Under the pieces are notes generated by a model. It saw only the letters and a program-made list of their open reading frames with translations. It was not told the DNA's origin and made no database searches. Source: an uncultured marine group I thaumarchaeote (GTDB lineage: Archaea > Thermoproteota > Nitrososphaeria > Nitrososphaerales > Nitrosopumilaceae). From it: DNA of 43,178 bases. The stretch spans positions 1-43,178 of the forward strand of contig CACLNC010000005.1 of the NCBI GenBank assembly GCA_902608175.1, written 5' to 3'. The first letter of the stretch is position 1, and every line of letters starts with the position of its first letter. This document shows, piece by piece, positions 1 to 9,615 of this stretch. Made by a program: the position numbers and the translations under genes.

Positions 1-2735
<2,735 letters not shown>

Positions 2736-2748
2736 CACTTACATAGAG

Positions 2749-2800
2749 ACTATGCATGACAAATCATTTTTAATTCTCTTTAGTGGACACTATGCACGAC
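2749..2800. repeat. 12-bp direct repeat just after 23S
   Basis: ACTATGCAYGAC occurs at 2749-2760 and again at 2789-2800, exactly 40 nt apart, in the non-coding tail behind 23S. Each unit holds the partly self-complementary ATGCAY core, and AGAG/CTCT segments between them could pair. It may belong to the rRNA processing stem or 3' trailer; the matching 5' flank is not in the window. Confidence 0.5.
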
Positions 2801-2827
2801 TATTCAAAACAATAATAAAAAATATTT

Positions 2828-3013
2828 CTAGTTATTATTTGAAATAAATTTAGCATTAACAGGTTCTATTTTTTCTGGTACAGCACGATGAATTTTTACC
2901 ATCATGAAAGACAATTCTTTAGCAAATCCCACTTCTGGGTTTTTCCAATGGTATGTATTTGCAATATTCAAATATTCTTTATTTTTGCCTTCAGATTCAT
3001 ATTGTGACAGCAT
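2828..3013 (-). CDS. Small hypothetical protein (61 aa)
   Basis: I do not recognise this protein. It is a soluble, mixed-charge 61-residue product with no signal peptide, membrane helix or cysteine. The centre contains Tyr-His-Trp-Lys-Asn-Pro (about 21-26) followed by a helix-like Phe-Ala-Lys-Glu-Leu stretch, and the C-terminus ends in a run of asparagines. It is the only sizeable frame between the 23S gene and the next plus-strand genes, and its composition is protein-like rather than low complexity. It reads towards the rRNA. Its start at 3013 faces a 14-bp palindrome at 3056-3069, which fits a promoter or operator region shared with the divergent microprotein gene at 3145. Confidence 0.5.
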   Translation of the reverse strand: MLSQYESEGKNKEYLNIANTYHWKNPEVGFAKELSFMMVKIHRAVPEKIEPVNAKFISNNN

Positions 3014-3055
3014 ATTGATTAATTGAATTTATCACTTAAGATCGGAAATGGCTAT

Positions 3056-3069
3056 TTTGGTTAACCAAA
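3056..3069. promoter_or_regulatory. 14-bp palindrome, candidate operator
   Basis: TTTGGTTAACCAAA is a perfect inverted repeat in the divergent space between the 61-aa gene (minus) and the cysteine-containing microprotein (plus, 3145). Its position between two diverging starts suggests a regulator binding site. No regulator can be assigned from the sequence. Confidence 0.35.
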
Positions 3070-3144
3070 TACTAAATTTTTTGTTCTAAAGTATTGAGTA
3101 TTGGTTGACTTTTATTGAAAACCAGTGTTTTTAGGCGTAATTTT

Positions 3145-3288
3145 ATGGTCAATAGCATGAAGGCACGATTTGCATCAAATTGCCCATCCTGTGGGGAGAC
3201 AATGAAAGTTGGAAAGGAGATTGTTAAAAATTCAGATGAAAAGTGGGTGCATAAACACTGTGCAGAAGATAGTCTAGACCTACCATAA
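3145..3288 (+). CDS. 47-aa cysteine/histidine microprotein, probable zinc finger
   Basis: The frame from ATG 3145 to TAA 3288 encodes 47 residues. A CPSC pair at residues 13-16 and a HKHC motif at 36-39 give four potential zinc ligands spaced as in a treble-clef or PARP-type mini zinc finger (CxxC, about 20 residues, HxxC). The segment between them is Met-Lys-Val-Gly-Lys-Glu-Ile-Val. A second ATG at residue 5 is an alternative start. The size suggests a single nucleic-acid- or protein-binding zinc domain; the target is unknown. It lies upstream of the methyltransferase gene on the same strand, 40 bp apart. The ligand pattern is seen directly and the zinc-binding role is inferred. Confidence 0.6.
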   Translation: MVNSMKARFASNCPSCGETMKVGKEIVKNSDEKWVHKHCAEDSLDLP

Positions 3289-3328
3289 ATCTGAAACGAT
3301 ATATCATCTATTCACTAAATGATATACA

Positions 3329-4192
3329 ATGCAACTTAATCCATTAGATATCATTTTTTGGACATTTCGAAGAAATGAGAAAGACGTTGTTAATCTCTAT
3401 AATACACTTTCACCTGTAATGCAACTAGCAGTTGGTGGTGACATGCTAAATTTTGGTTACTGGGAAAATGGTTCAACAACTCCAATCGCTGCACAACAAG
3501 CATTATGTAGTAAGGTTGGTAAATTGGGAGAATTAGATTCTGCTGAAAATATGATAGATGTTGGAAGCGGAGTTGCAGGCCCAGCAAGATTCTGGTCTAA
3601 TGAATACCCAGAACTTGATATCATATGTGTTAATACTAATTTCACACAATTACAAAATGCAATTTCTGCAAAAAACATTGAAAGAATAAATCAACATAAT
3701 TCCACATCAGCAAACTTTCCATTTGCATCAGATTCAATTGATCGTGTTATTGCATTGGAATCAGCACAGCATTTCAAGGATTTTGATAGTTTTATTTCTG
3801 AATCAAAAAGAGTATTAAAAAATAATGGAATTCTTGTTATCGCTATACCTGTAGCAAGGAAATTTGAAAACAGTTTGATGAAATTAGGAATATTGTCATT
3901 TACATGGTCATCTGAACATTATAGCACTGATTTTATCAAAACTAAGTTAAAAGATCATAATCTAGAAATCATGGAGATTGATTCTATTGGTGAAAAAGTC
4001 TATTCTCCACTAACCAAATTTTATACTCAAAATCGTAAGGAAATTAAGCAAAATCTTAATTCTGTTTTTCCGTCATATCTTGAAAAAATTTTATACAAAT
4101 CATTGTTAAAGATGAAAGAAGTTTCTGAGAGCAAAACCATTGATTATGTTTTAATTAAATGTAGAAAAGTTAGCACTAGCATTACTGCTTAA
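3329..4192 (+). CDS. Class I SAM-dependent methyltransferase
   Basis: This 287-residue protein has a class I methyltransferase fold of the Methyltransf_11/25 type. Motif I is MIDVGSGVAG (about 75-84), the acidic end of strand 2 is replaced by a Val-Asn-Thr-Asn segment (about 101-104), and the motif IV region around ALESAQHF (142-149) is followed by the usual KRVLKNNGILVIAIP element (about 160-174). The FGYWENG motif near 42-48 is typical of small-molecule O-, N- or C-methyltransferases (sarcosine/tocopherol type). The C-terminal third (200-287) is probably a substrate cap. The substrate cannot be told from sequence. Upstream, TATATCAT and ATGATATA form an inverted repeat at 3300-3326, right before the start codon. 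Confidence 0.85.
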   Translation: MQLNPLDIIFWTFRRNEKDVVNLYNTLSPVMQLAVGGDMLNFGYWENGSTTPIAAQQALCSKVGKLGELDSAENMIDVGSGVAGPARFWSNEYPELDIICVNTNFTQLQNAISAKNIERINQHNSTSANFPFASDSIDRVIALESAQHFKDFDSFISESKRVLKNNGILVIAIPVARKFENSLMKLGILSFTWSSEHYSTDFIKTKLKDHNLEIMEIDSIGEKVYSPLTKFYTQNRKEIKQNLNSVFPSYLEKILYKSLLKMKEVSESKTIDYVLIKCRKVSTSITA

Positions 4193-4198
4193 CACTAG

Positions 4199-4206
4199 TT
4201 TAAATA
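4199..4206 (+). promoter_or_regulatory. TATA box for the secreted repeat protein
   Basis: TTTAAATA is centred about 27 bp before ATG 4230, the spacing expected for archaeal TBP/TFB promoters with a leaderless transcript. The segment between is AT-rich with a run of T directly before the ATG. Confidence 0.5.
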
Positions 4207-4229
4207 TACTTATCCTATAATTTTTTTTT

Positions 4230-5159
4230 ATGAAGATACTTTTAGTTGGAATTGCATCTGTTTTACTATTAGCAACAATGGTAACTAGTGCAGAGGCTGC
4301 AAATGTTCCTACTTGGGTAAAAAATAATGCAGGCTGGTGGGCAGATGGTCAGATTGATGATAAATCATTTGTTACAGGTATTCAATGGATGATTGAGGAA
4401 AAAATTATCAAAGTACCATCGACTACTAGAAGTTCATCTACATCAGATGAAATACCTGATTGGGTAAAGAATACAGCTGGTTGGTGGGCAACAGATGCAA
4501 TAAAAGAGAATGATTTCGTTAACGCAATTCAGTGGTTAATTAAAATGGGTATAATGTCAGTTAGCTCAAGCGCTGTTGGTGATGATATGTCAGCACCATC
4601 ACAGTATCAATCATCAACTCCTACACAACCAAAAGAAAGTAAATCAACTGGCGATGCATCATTAGATGAAATGTTATTACAATGTCAGGATAAACCAAAC
4701 AAACGCGAAATTCGTGACTGTGAAAAAGTTATCAAAGAAGAATACAAAGTAAACCAATACAAGTCTGATGCAGATGCATTTGTAGTTGGTCCTGTAACTT
4801 TTTACTATATTCCTCAACAGGTGGAAGTAACTAGTTCAGGGCAGGCTAATCTGTTTCTTGTCATGCTCGTTGAAAACACTGGTGGAAGTGATAACACAAC
4901 AATGATGTGTACTAGTCCAGCTGTCTGTAACTACAAATTATGGGATGGTAGTAAGACATGGAATAATTCTGGTAATGATTTCACATCAGGTAATGTTGTA
5001 TTGAAACCAGAGCAAACTAGGTTTATTCAGATCTTCTGGGGTCCAGCAATAGGGTATGGCAGTTATGAAGACTTTGAGTATGATCCTAACAAATCATATA
5101 CATTACAAGTTAGTGAACCATTTGGCAAAAAAGATATACCACTAAACTTGTTTACATAA
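4230..5159 (+). CDS. Secreted protein with two WVKN-AGWW repeats
   Basis: The 309-residue product starts with a clear signal peptide (Lys, hydrophobic core, then SAEAA near 20-24). Two tandem repeats of about 36 residues follow: the first at about 27-62 with TWVKNNAGWWADG, the second at about 76-110 with DWVKNTAGWWATD; each then has a helix of the type FVxxIQWxI and a short xKIIKV-like strand. I know this repeat from many exported thaumarchaeal proteins; its function is not established. A Ser/Thr/Pro-rich linker (about 112-145) precedes a C-terminal beta-rich domain with four or more cysteines (for example MCTSPAVC near 226-233) and aromatic residues, resembling an immunoglobulin-like or DUF4352-like fold. 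It probably sits outside the membrane or in the cell envelope. Confidence 0.75.
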   Translation: MKILLVGIASVLLLATMVTSAEAANVPTWVKNNAGWWADGQIDDKSFVTGIQWMIEEKIIKVPSTTRSSSTSDEIPDWVKNTAGWWATDAIKENDFVNAIQWLIKMGIMSVSSSAVGDDMSAPSQYQSSTPTQPKESKSTGDASLDEMLLQCQDKPNKREIRDCEKVIKEEYKVNQYKSDADAFVVGPVTFYYIPQQVEVTSSGQANLFLVMLVENTGGSDNTTMMCTSPAVCNYKLWDGSKTWNNSGNDFTSGNVVLKPEQTRFIQIFWGPAIGYGSYEDFEYDPNKSYTLQVSEPFGKKDIPLNLFT

Positions 5160-5169
5160 TAATCTAAAA

Positions 5170-5448
5170 TTGACAAAAATTCTTGTAGATGAAATGGATG
5201 ATGGTATGGATGAAAAGCTCATCAGCCTTGGTCATGATGCACAAAGTGTTAAAAAACTAAGAACTTTTGGGAAAAAACTTCATACAGATTATTCAATAAT
5301 TAACTATGCAAAAGAAAATGACATGGTTCTTGTTACACGTGATACTGAGAGCGGCCAAGCATGTGAAGAAAATAACATTCCATGTATTTTATTGGATAAC
5401 GATGAAATTTTCAAGATTGTACTAGAGAAATTGAGTAAATTCAATTAA
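5170..5448 (+). CDS. DUF5615/Mut7-C-like PIN-fold protein
   Basis: This 92-residue protein matches the small PIN-like family called DUF5615: an N-terminal strand ending in VDEMD (acidic residue at 7), a GHDA turn at 21-24, then an acidic residue near 40 and the hallmark LVTRDTE segment (54-60), followed by a strand and LLDND. PIN-fold proteins of this type are thought to be RNases, often toxins. The start is TTG at 5170, 10 bp after the secreted-protein gene, so it may be co-transcribed. No small antitoxin gene lies next to it, so an orphan or housekeeping role is as likely as a toxin. Its stop overlaps the convergent membrane protein gene by 8 bp. Confidence 0.75.
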   Translation: MTKILVDEMDDGMDEKLISLGHDAQSVKKLRTFGKKLHTDYSIINYAKENDMVLVTRDTESGQACEENNIPCILLDNDEIFKIVLEKLSKFN

Positions 5449-6262
5449 TTTCACAGTTTTCTCCTTGGTTTGAACGGATTCTTCTTGCTATAATAAATGG
5501 GGTTGCTAACAAAATAGGGATTGTTATTGCAATAAAGAGAGTTTGAATTTGTGTCACTACAACTGTCATTGCAACAGCACTTGCACTACCTATGAATATT
5601 GAAAGGAATGAACCAACGCATGTTGGACACGCAATAAACAAACCAGTTGTTGCACCAATTGTGCTTAATCCACCACTTTTCTTACTAGTGGAAATTGCTG
5701 CAATGGCAATCGATGTATTTAGTGCCACTAGATATGAAACAACAATCTGTAAAACAAGGTTTATTGGAATTATTTGCAAGCCTATATGCTCAGTTAGATA
5801 TACAACTATTTTTGGCATATAGCCTGGTTCGTCGCAGCATGGTGTAATATGCATAGATGGAACAATCGCATCATAATGGTATGAAAATACAACATCAGGC
5901 TGATATACAAGAATTCCTGATGTTAACGAAAAGAATAGCCCATACAGAATGAATGTTGTAACAAATATTTTTCGTGATTTATTATTATACGTAATTTTTG
6001 CTATGGTTTCTAAAAGATTAGAATTATTTTCTGTTACCTTTCTTTTATGAAATTTATATAATCCAAGCGCAATTGCAGTGAATGCTAAAAATACAATAAC
6101 ATAAAATGTTATTGCAATCCGTTGCATTACTAACATCGTGTCATCTGATATTGCTATGGTTTCAAACCTTGAATAGATCAAAAAAAGAATTGCAATTGAA
6201 GTAAAACCCAAAAGGATTAGTGATTTATCCATTTGACTACCATACGTAGTCTGTTTTTTCAT
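5441..6262 (-). CDS. Polytopic membrane protein with CPTC motif
   Basis: This 273-residue integral membrane protein has about six helices (roughly 14-30, 48-68, 98-120, 165-190, 203-230, 236-258). The loop between helices 3 and 4 carries HITPCCDEPGY (138-148), probably outside the cell. Helix 5 holds GLFIACPTCVGSFLS (207-221), a CPTC pair inside or at the edge of the membrane. That pattern recalls thiol-based membrane redox proteins or metal transporters such as the CcdA/DsbD type (CPxxC-like motif in a helix), but the overall sequence is not one I can name. The C-terminus has one more cysteine (270). No signal peptide beyond the first helix. It is convergent with the DUF5615 gene, sharing 8 bp. 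Confidence 0.7.
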   Translation of the reverse strand: MKKQTTYGSQMDKSLILLGFTSIAILFLIYSRFETIAISDDTMLVMQRIAITFYVIVFLAFTAIALGLYKFHKRKVTENNSNLLETIAKITYNNKSRKIFVTTFILYGLFFSLTSGILVYQPDVVFSYHYDAIVPSMHITPCCDEPGYMPKIVVYLTEHIGLQIIPINLVLQIVVSYLVALNTSIAIAAISTSKKSGGLSTIGATTGLFIACPTCVGSFLSIFIGSASAVAMTVVVTQIQTLFIAITIPILLATPFIIARRIRSNQGENCEIN

Positions 6263-6323
6263 ATTGGTTGCATACTACATGCTCATAATAATCTTATAAA
6301 CTTGCTAAATTTCATATCTAATA

Positions 6324-6752
6324 ATGAAAATTGATGAATCACTAGAGGAGGATTATGAGTCAGTTAAAATTTCAAATCTTGGATATGTTGATCCTTATGG
6401 AAATGAAGGTTTATTGATACTAAAATCTGATACTGGAAAGGAATTTCATATGCGCGCATTTTCTGGTGAGGTTTCAAGACATATTGCTAGTTTTATGGAT
6501 GGTGAGCCAGAACTAGTACCAACAATTTACAAAATGTTGGAAGAAATATGTGAACACAATGAATTGGTATTAGTCAAAATTAAGGTCTATGAAAGCGGTG
6601 ATGCATTAAGAGCAAATCTTTACCTTACTGGAAAAAAAGAATTGGTACTAAGAAATTATAGAGCGTCAGACGCAATAGCATTAGCAATATTTTATAAAAT
6701 CCCAATACTAGTTAGAAAATCTCTGTTTAAAGATGAACGAAATCTGAACTAA
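6324..6752 (+). CDS. BFN (bifunctional nuclease, DUF151) family protein
   Basis: The 142-residue product fits the BFN/DUF151 family. Conserved features are the strand LLILKSDTGKEFHMRAF (about 30-46), the GEVSRHIASFMDG segment (48-60), the TIYKMLEEI helix (67-75), and the family signature RASDAIALAIFYKIPILV (113-130). Plant and bacterial members are reported to have RNase/DNase activity and are common in archaea as single-domain proteins with unknown cellular role. Length agrees with the family (about 130-160). It is convergent with purP and the two stop codons are nested in one CTAA tetranucleotide (6749-6752). Confidence 0.85.
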   Translation: MKIDESLEEDYESVKISNLGYVDPYGNEGLLILKSDTGKEFHMRAFSGEVSRHIASFMDGEPELVPTIYKMLEEICEHNELVLVKIKVYESGDALRANLYLTGKKELVLRNYRASDAIALAIFYKIPILVRKSLFKDERNLN

Positions 6753-7840
6753 GTTACTATTTCGTCCAGCCTACCTTCTTCATTAGCCTTGTTGATTTCC
6801 ATTGCAATTCTTCTTCCAATACCAAATGTTGTTCCATACTGATATTTTGTATATGGGCTGGTAGTGGCAACTATAGGATTTCCTGGCACTCTTAGAGAGA
6901 CATCATAAACAATCATTTCAAGGTCTTTAGTAATTACACTTTGAAGTGAAAATGGACCAATTATTCCTGGATGATATTCTTTTTTTACTGCAGTAACAAA
7001 TTTGTCCCCCATAGAAATTACCTTCTCAAGTAATGACTCACGAATACTAGCAGGGGTGTGTCCAACTTCTATATTTTGTAAGTCAATATCTAATTCTAGT
7101 TGTTGTTTTGCTGGTAATGCATTAAAATCATGAATATTTGTTTGCAATCTCCTTTCAATTCCTATAAAATCAACATTTTCAGAAATCGGTGTGTAAAAGT
7201 AATTAAAATTTAGATATGTACCAATTGCCAATTCTTCTATAGACGCTTTTTCTAAATCTTTTTTTGCTATAATACCTTGTTTTATTTTCTCATCTGATTT
7301 TTTCTTGTAATCAGAATATGATGAGACAGTGAAAAATGCTCTTTCAAGAGGTCTTTTCTTTTCTTGAACTTTTACAATGCATGGTTTATTGATGTTTTTT
7401 GGATTTTTCAACACTTTTGGATATTTTATTCGTGCTTTTTCAAGTAAGTAGTATTGGTTTTTTTTATGATGTCTTTCTTCTGCTTGAAATAGTGCTCGAT
7501 TTCCAAATATTGGAACTTTTAGTGAGTTTTCAATTGTTTTGTAGCCAAGATATGCAGTTAATGATCTGTGAGGAACAATTATTGTATTTGTGTCTCTAAG
7601 TAATTTTTGATTTTTTGCAGATGCCATTTCACTAAATTTTTTTACAATTTTTATTTCATCTGCAATTCTAGCAAAACGTTGGTATGGCTTTTCTCTTCCC
7701 TTCTGGCAAAAAACAGTTGTTTCTAATCCTTCATCTTTTGCACCATCCATTATTTCCAATGCTGAATGACTACCCAAAACCGCAATTCTTAGATCAGTGT
7801 AATTCCTAACCATTTTTTGCATTTCTGATCTTTTAATCAC
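6749..7840 (-). CDS. purP: FAICAR synthetase PurP
   Basis: PurP is an archaeal ATP-grasp enzyme that makes FAICAR from AICAR, formate and ATP (step 9 of IMP synthesis), replacing the folate-dependent transformylase of PurH. The 363-residue length and the two family domains (DUF1246 then DUF1297) agree. Visible signatures are IAVLGSHSALEIMDGAKDEG (19-38), the RFARIADE segment after it, the GIERRLQTNIHDFNALPA substrate region (about 227-244) and the C-terminal DVSLRVPGNP plus YGTTFGIGRRIAMEI. The frame opens with GTG at 7840; ATG at 7822 or 7813 are alternatives. It lies 3.4 kb from the purSQLFC region, in the opposite orientation. Confidence 0.93.
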   Translation of the reverse strand: MIKRSEMQKMVRNYTDLRIAVLGSHSALEIMDGAKDEGLETTVFCQKGREKPYQRFARIADEIKIVKKFSEMASAKNQKLLRDTNTIIVPHRSLTAYLGYKTIENSLKVPIFGNRALFQAEERHHKKNQYYLLEKARIKYPKVLKNPKNINKPCIVKVQEKKRPLERAFFTVSSYSDYKKKSDEKIKQGIIAKKDLEKASIEELAIGTYLNFNYFYTPISENVDFIGIERRLQTNIHDFNALPAKQQLELDIDLQNIEVGHTPASIRESLLEKVISMGDKFVTAVKKEYHPGIIGPFSLQSVITKDLEMIVYDVSLRVPGNPIVATTSPYTKYQYGTTFGIGRRIAMEINKANEEGRLDEIVT

Positions 7841-7897
7841 AAAATGATTTTGGCTAACTATAATATGAAGCTGAGTATTAATTTTGATGAGATTATT

Positions 7898-8173
7898 ATG
7901 TCTGAAGAAGAATCAAATATAGAGGAAAAAATTTCACTCATCCTGGAGTTTCTTTATTCATGGGGGAAAACTGCTAGTGCAAATTATTTGCAGCATAGTA
8001 TAACTAAGCTTAAGGATGAAGATTTAACGAGTCTTTTGCAGACTATGGTTAGAAGAAATTGGATTGAAAATAAAGAATATGATCTTGGAACTATAACTAG
8101 AACCAGTTATATTATTTCAGAAGAAGGTAGAAAAGTTATTGAGACTGTAGGGAAATTTAACAATTCTATTTAG
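7898..8173 (+). CDS. Small winged-helix-like protein
   Basis: From ATG 7898 the product is about 91 residues. A helix SLILEFLYSWGKTASANYLQ, a second helix LKDEDLTSLLQTMVRRNWIE and a beta hairpin ending in TRTSYIISEEGRKVIE read as a winged helix-turn-helix: helix-turn-helix with a wing and a terminal helix. The same frame is open back to ATG 7844, but that start would sit 3 bp from the purP start and leave no promoter; a TATA-like AACTATAATATG at about 7854-7865 lies 30-40 bp before 7898, which favours the shorter form. Target unknown; given its position divergent to purP a regulatory link to purine synthesis is possible but only inferred. Confidence 0.65.
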   Translation: MSEEESNIEEKISLILEFLYSWGKTASANYLQHSITKLKDEDLTSLLQTMVRRNWIENKEYDLGTITRTSYIISEEGRKVIETVGKFNNSI

Positions 8174-8210
8174 TATTATTTTTAACTATCATATAGTCAT
8201 TAAAACTAAA

Positions 8211-8345
8211 ATGAATGTTGAGATGATGCTAGTTGGAATTTTTCTATTTTCAGGTATGGGTGCCGCCGCAGTAAAAATTTGGTTGAATAAACGAAAAGAG
8301 AAAAATTTACTTGATTCAGAAGAAAACCAAGATAATCATGCCTAG
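8211..8345 (+). CDS. 44-aa single-helix membrane microprotein
   Basis: ATG 8211 to TAG 8345 encodes 44 residues: one hydrophobic helix (about residues 5-24, MMLVGIFLFSGMGAAAVKIW) followed by a strongly basic patch (LNKRKEK) and an acidic tail ending EENQDNHA. This is the layout of a membrane-anchored microprotein with a cytoplasmic charged tail. It stands between the winged-helix gene and ubiX on the same strand with about 45 bp on either side. No family recognised. Confidence 0.55.
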   Translation: MNVEMMLVGIFLFSGMGAAAVKIWLNKRKEKNLLDSEENQDNHA

Positions 8346-8391
8346 ACTAACATGTGTATTCCTTAAAATAATCAATTGACTAATCTTTAAC

Positions 8392-8949
8392 ATGAAATTA
8401 GTTATTGGCATTACTGGTAGTACAGGTGTTATTTACGGAATCAGAATGCTTGAAGTTCTTAAAGAAATTGGTATAGAAACACATTTGGTAATGTCAGAAT
8501 GGGCAGAGAAATGTATACCAATGGAAACTGATTACACTGTAGATTATGTTAAATCACTGGCAACAGAAATTTCTGATGAAAAGAATATGGCAGCAAGTGT
8601 TTCAAGTGGTACACACAAAACTGATGGGATGATTGTCATTCCATGCAGTATGAAAACATTATCAAGTATTGCAAATGGTTATGATGAAACATTAGTAGCA
8701 AGATCTGCTGGCGTAATTTTAAAAGAATCACGAAAACTCATTATAGTTGCTAGAGAGACACCACTATCTGCAATTAATTTAGAAAATATGTTAAAACTTG
8801 CAAGATTGGGCGTGGTGATAATGCCACCAGTAACAGAATTCTATACAAAACCTAACAGTATCAATGACATGGTTGATCATATAGTTGGCAAGTGCTTGGA
8901 TCAATTTGATATCGAGCATAAACTTTTCCAAAGATGGGGTACTAACTGA
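8392..8949 (+). CDS. ubiX: UbiX/Pad1 flavin prenyltransferase
   Basis: UbiX transfers a dimethylallyl group onto reduced FMN to make prenylated FMN, the cofactor of UbiD-type decarboxylases. The 185-residue protein shows the N-terminal FMN-binding GITGSTGVIYGIR (6-18), the VIPCSMKTLSSIANGYDETLVARSAGV-type core beginning near residue 82, the RETPLSAINLENM segment (about 121-133) and the VIMPPVTEFYTKP motif near 143-155. Length is as usual for the family (185-200). No ubiD partner is in the window. The SRPBCC gene follows 11 bp downstream, so the two are likely co-transcribed. Confidence 0.92.
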   Translation: MKLVIGITGSTGVIYGIRMLEVLKEIGIETHLVMSEWAEKCIPMETDYTVDYVKSLATEISDEKNMAASVSSGTHKTDGMIVIPCSMKTLSSIANGYDETLVARSAGVILKESRKLIIVARETPLSAINLENMLKLARLGVVIMPPVTEFYTKPNSINDMVDHIVGKCLDQFDIEHKLFQRWGTN

Positions 8950-8960
8950 ATTAATTTCTT

Positions 8961-9383
8961 ATGCTCAAATTAGAAAAAACTGTAAAAGCAGATAGAGAAA
9001 AAGTTTTTGATATTTTCTCAAATTATGAATTATTTGCAAAAATCATACCCGAATACTATTCATCAATTGTTCAACGATCATTACGTGGGAATGTGTCAAT
9101 AGTTGCAGAGCATCTAAAATTATTAGATGAAGAATTTGTAATTATGACTAAACATATCATAACACCATATGATTCACATGAAAGTATTGTTGTTGGTGGT
9201 GATGTTAAAGGAAGCTACATCAAAGAAAATTTTACAACAAAGGAAAATGGTACATTATTACAAATTGAGGCTGAAATTAAATTGAAATCTTGTAAGAAAT
9301 TAATGAGTTATGCTAAGGGAAAAAACTTTGATCGTGCATTAGATGATATGATGAATAAATTGATAGCAATTGCTGAGAGTTAA
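8961..9383 (+). CDS. SRPBCC (START/Bet v1-like) family protein
   Basis: This 140-residue protein resembles coenzyme-Q-binding Coq10/polyketide-cyclase-like SRPBCC proteins: an opening strand LKLEKTVKADREKVFDIFSN (2-21) with the typical helix after strand 1, several beta strands, and a long C-terminal helix (about 115-138). Such proteins form a cavity for hydrophobic ligands. Placement directly after ubiX suggests a link to prenylated or quinone-like compounds, but no ligand can be read from the sequence. Its stop overlaps the convergent tatA by 4 bp (TTAA). Confidence 0.75.
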   Translation: MLKLEKTVKADREKVFDIFSNYELFAKIIPEYYSSIVQRSLRGNVSIVAEHLKLLDEEFVIMTKHIITPYDSHESIVVGGDVKGSYIKENFTTKENGTLLQIEAEIKLKSCKKLMSYAKGKNFDRALDDMMNKLIAIAES

Positions 9384-9598
9384 GATTGCTCTTTGTCTTT
9401 ATTTTCTTTAAACTCTTTTAATTCTCTATCACCCTCGATTTTACCTTTTTCAAACTCACCTTTTGCTTTTCCAAAAGTCTTTGCTAGTTGAGGGATTTTT
9501 TTTGCTCCAAAGATAAAGACACCAACTATAACAGCAATCCATATCCATTCTGTTCCCATAGGCAATTGAAGAAATAGTGATTCAAGCATTTGTATCAA
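9380..9598 (-). CDS. tatA: Twin-arginine translocase subunit TatA
   Basis: TatA/E forms the protein-conducting oligomer of the Tat pathway for folded proteins. The 72-residue protein has a short N-terminal segment, one transmembrane helix (about 17-31), the hinge with FGAKKIPQLAKTFGKA (30-45), an amphipathic helix, and a charged tail of Lys and Glu. It lies downstream of tatC in the same orientation with 17 bp between, which supports a tatC-tatA unit. Confidence 0.9.
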   Translation of the reverse strand: MIQMLESLFLQLPMGTEWIWIAVIVGVFIFGAKKIPQLAKTFGKAKGEFEKGKIEGDRELKEFKENKDKEQS

Positions 9599-9615
9599 AT
9601 TAACATTTTCTAGAT

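Noticed and set aside
5170-6262. DUF5615 gene and the following membrane gene as a toxin-antitoxin pair
   Set aside because: The membrane gene is convergent, of 273 residues, and has no antitoxin-like features.
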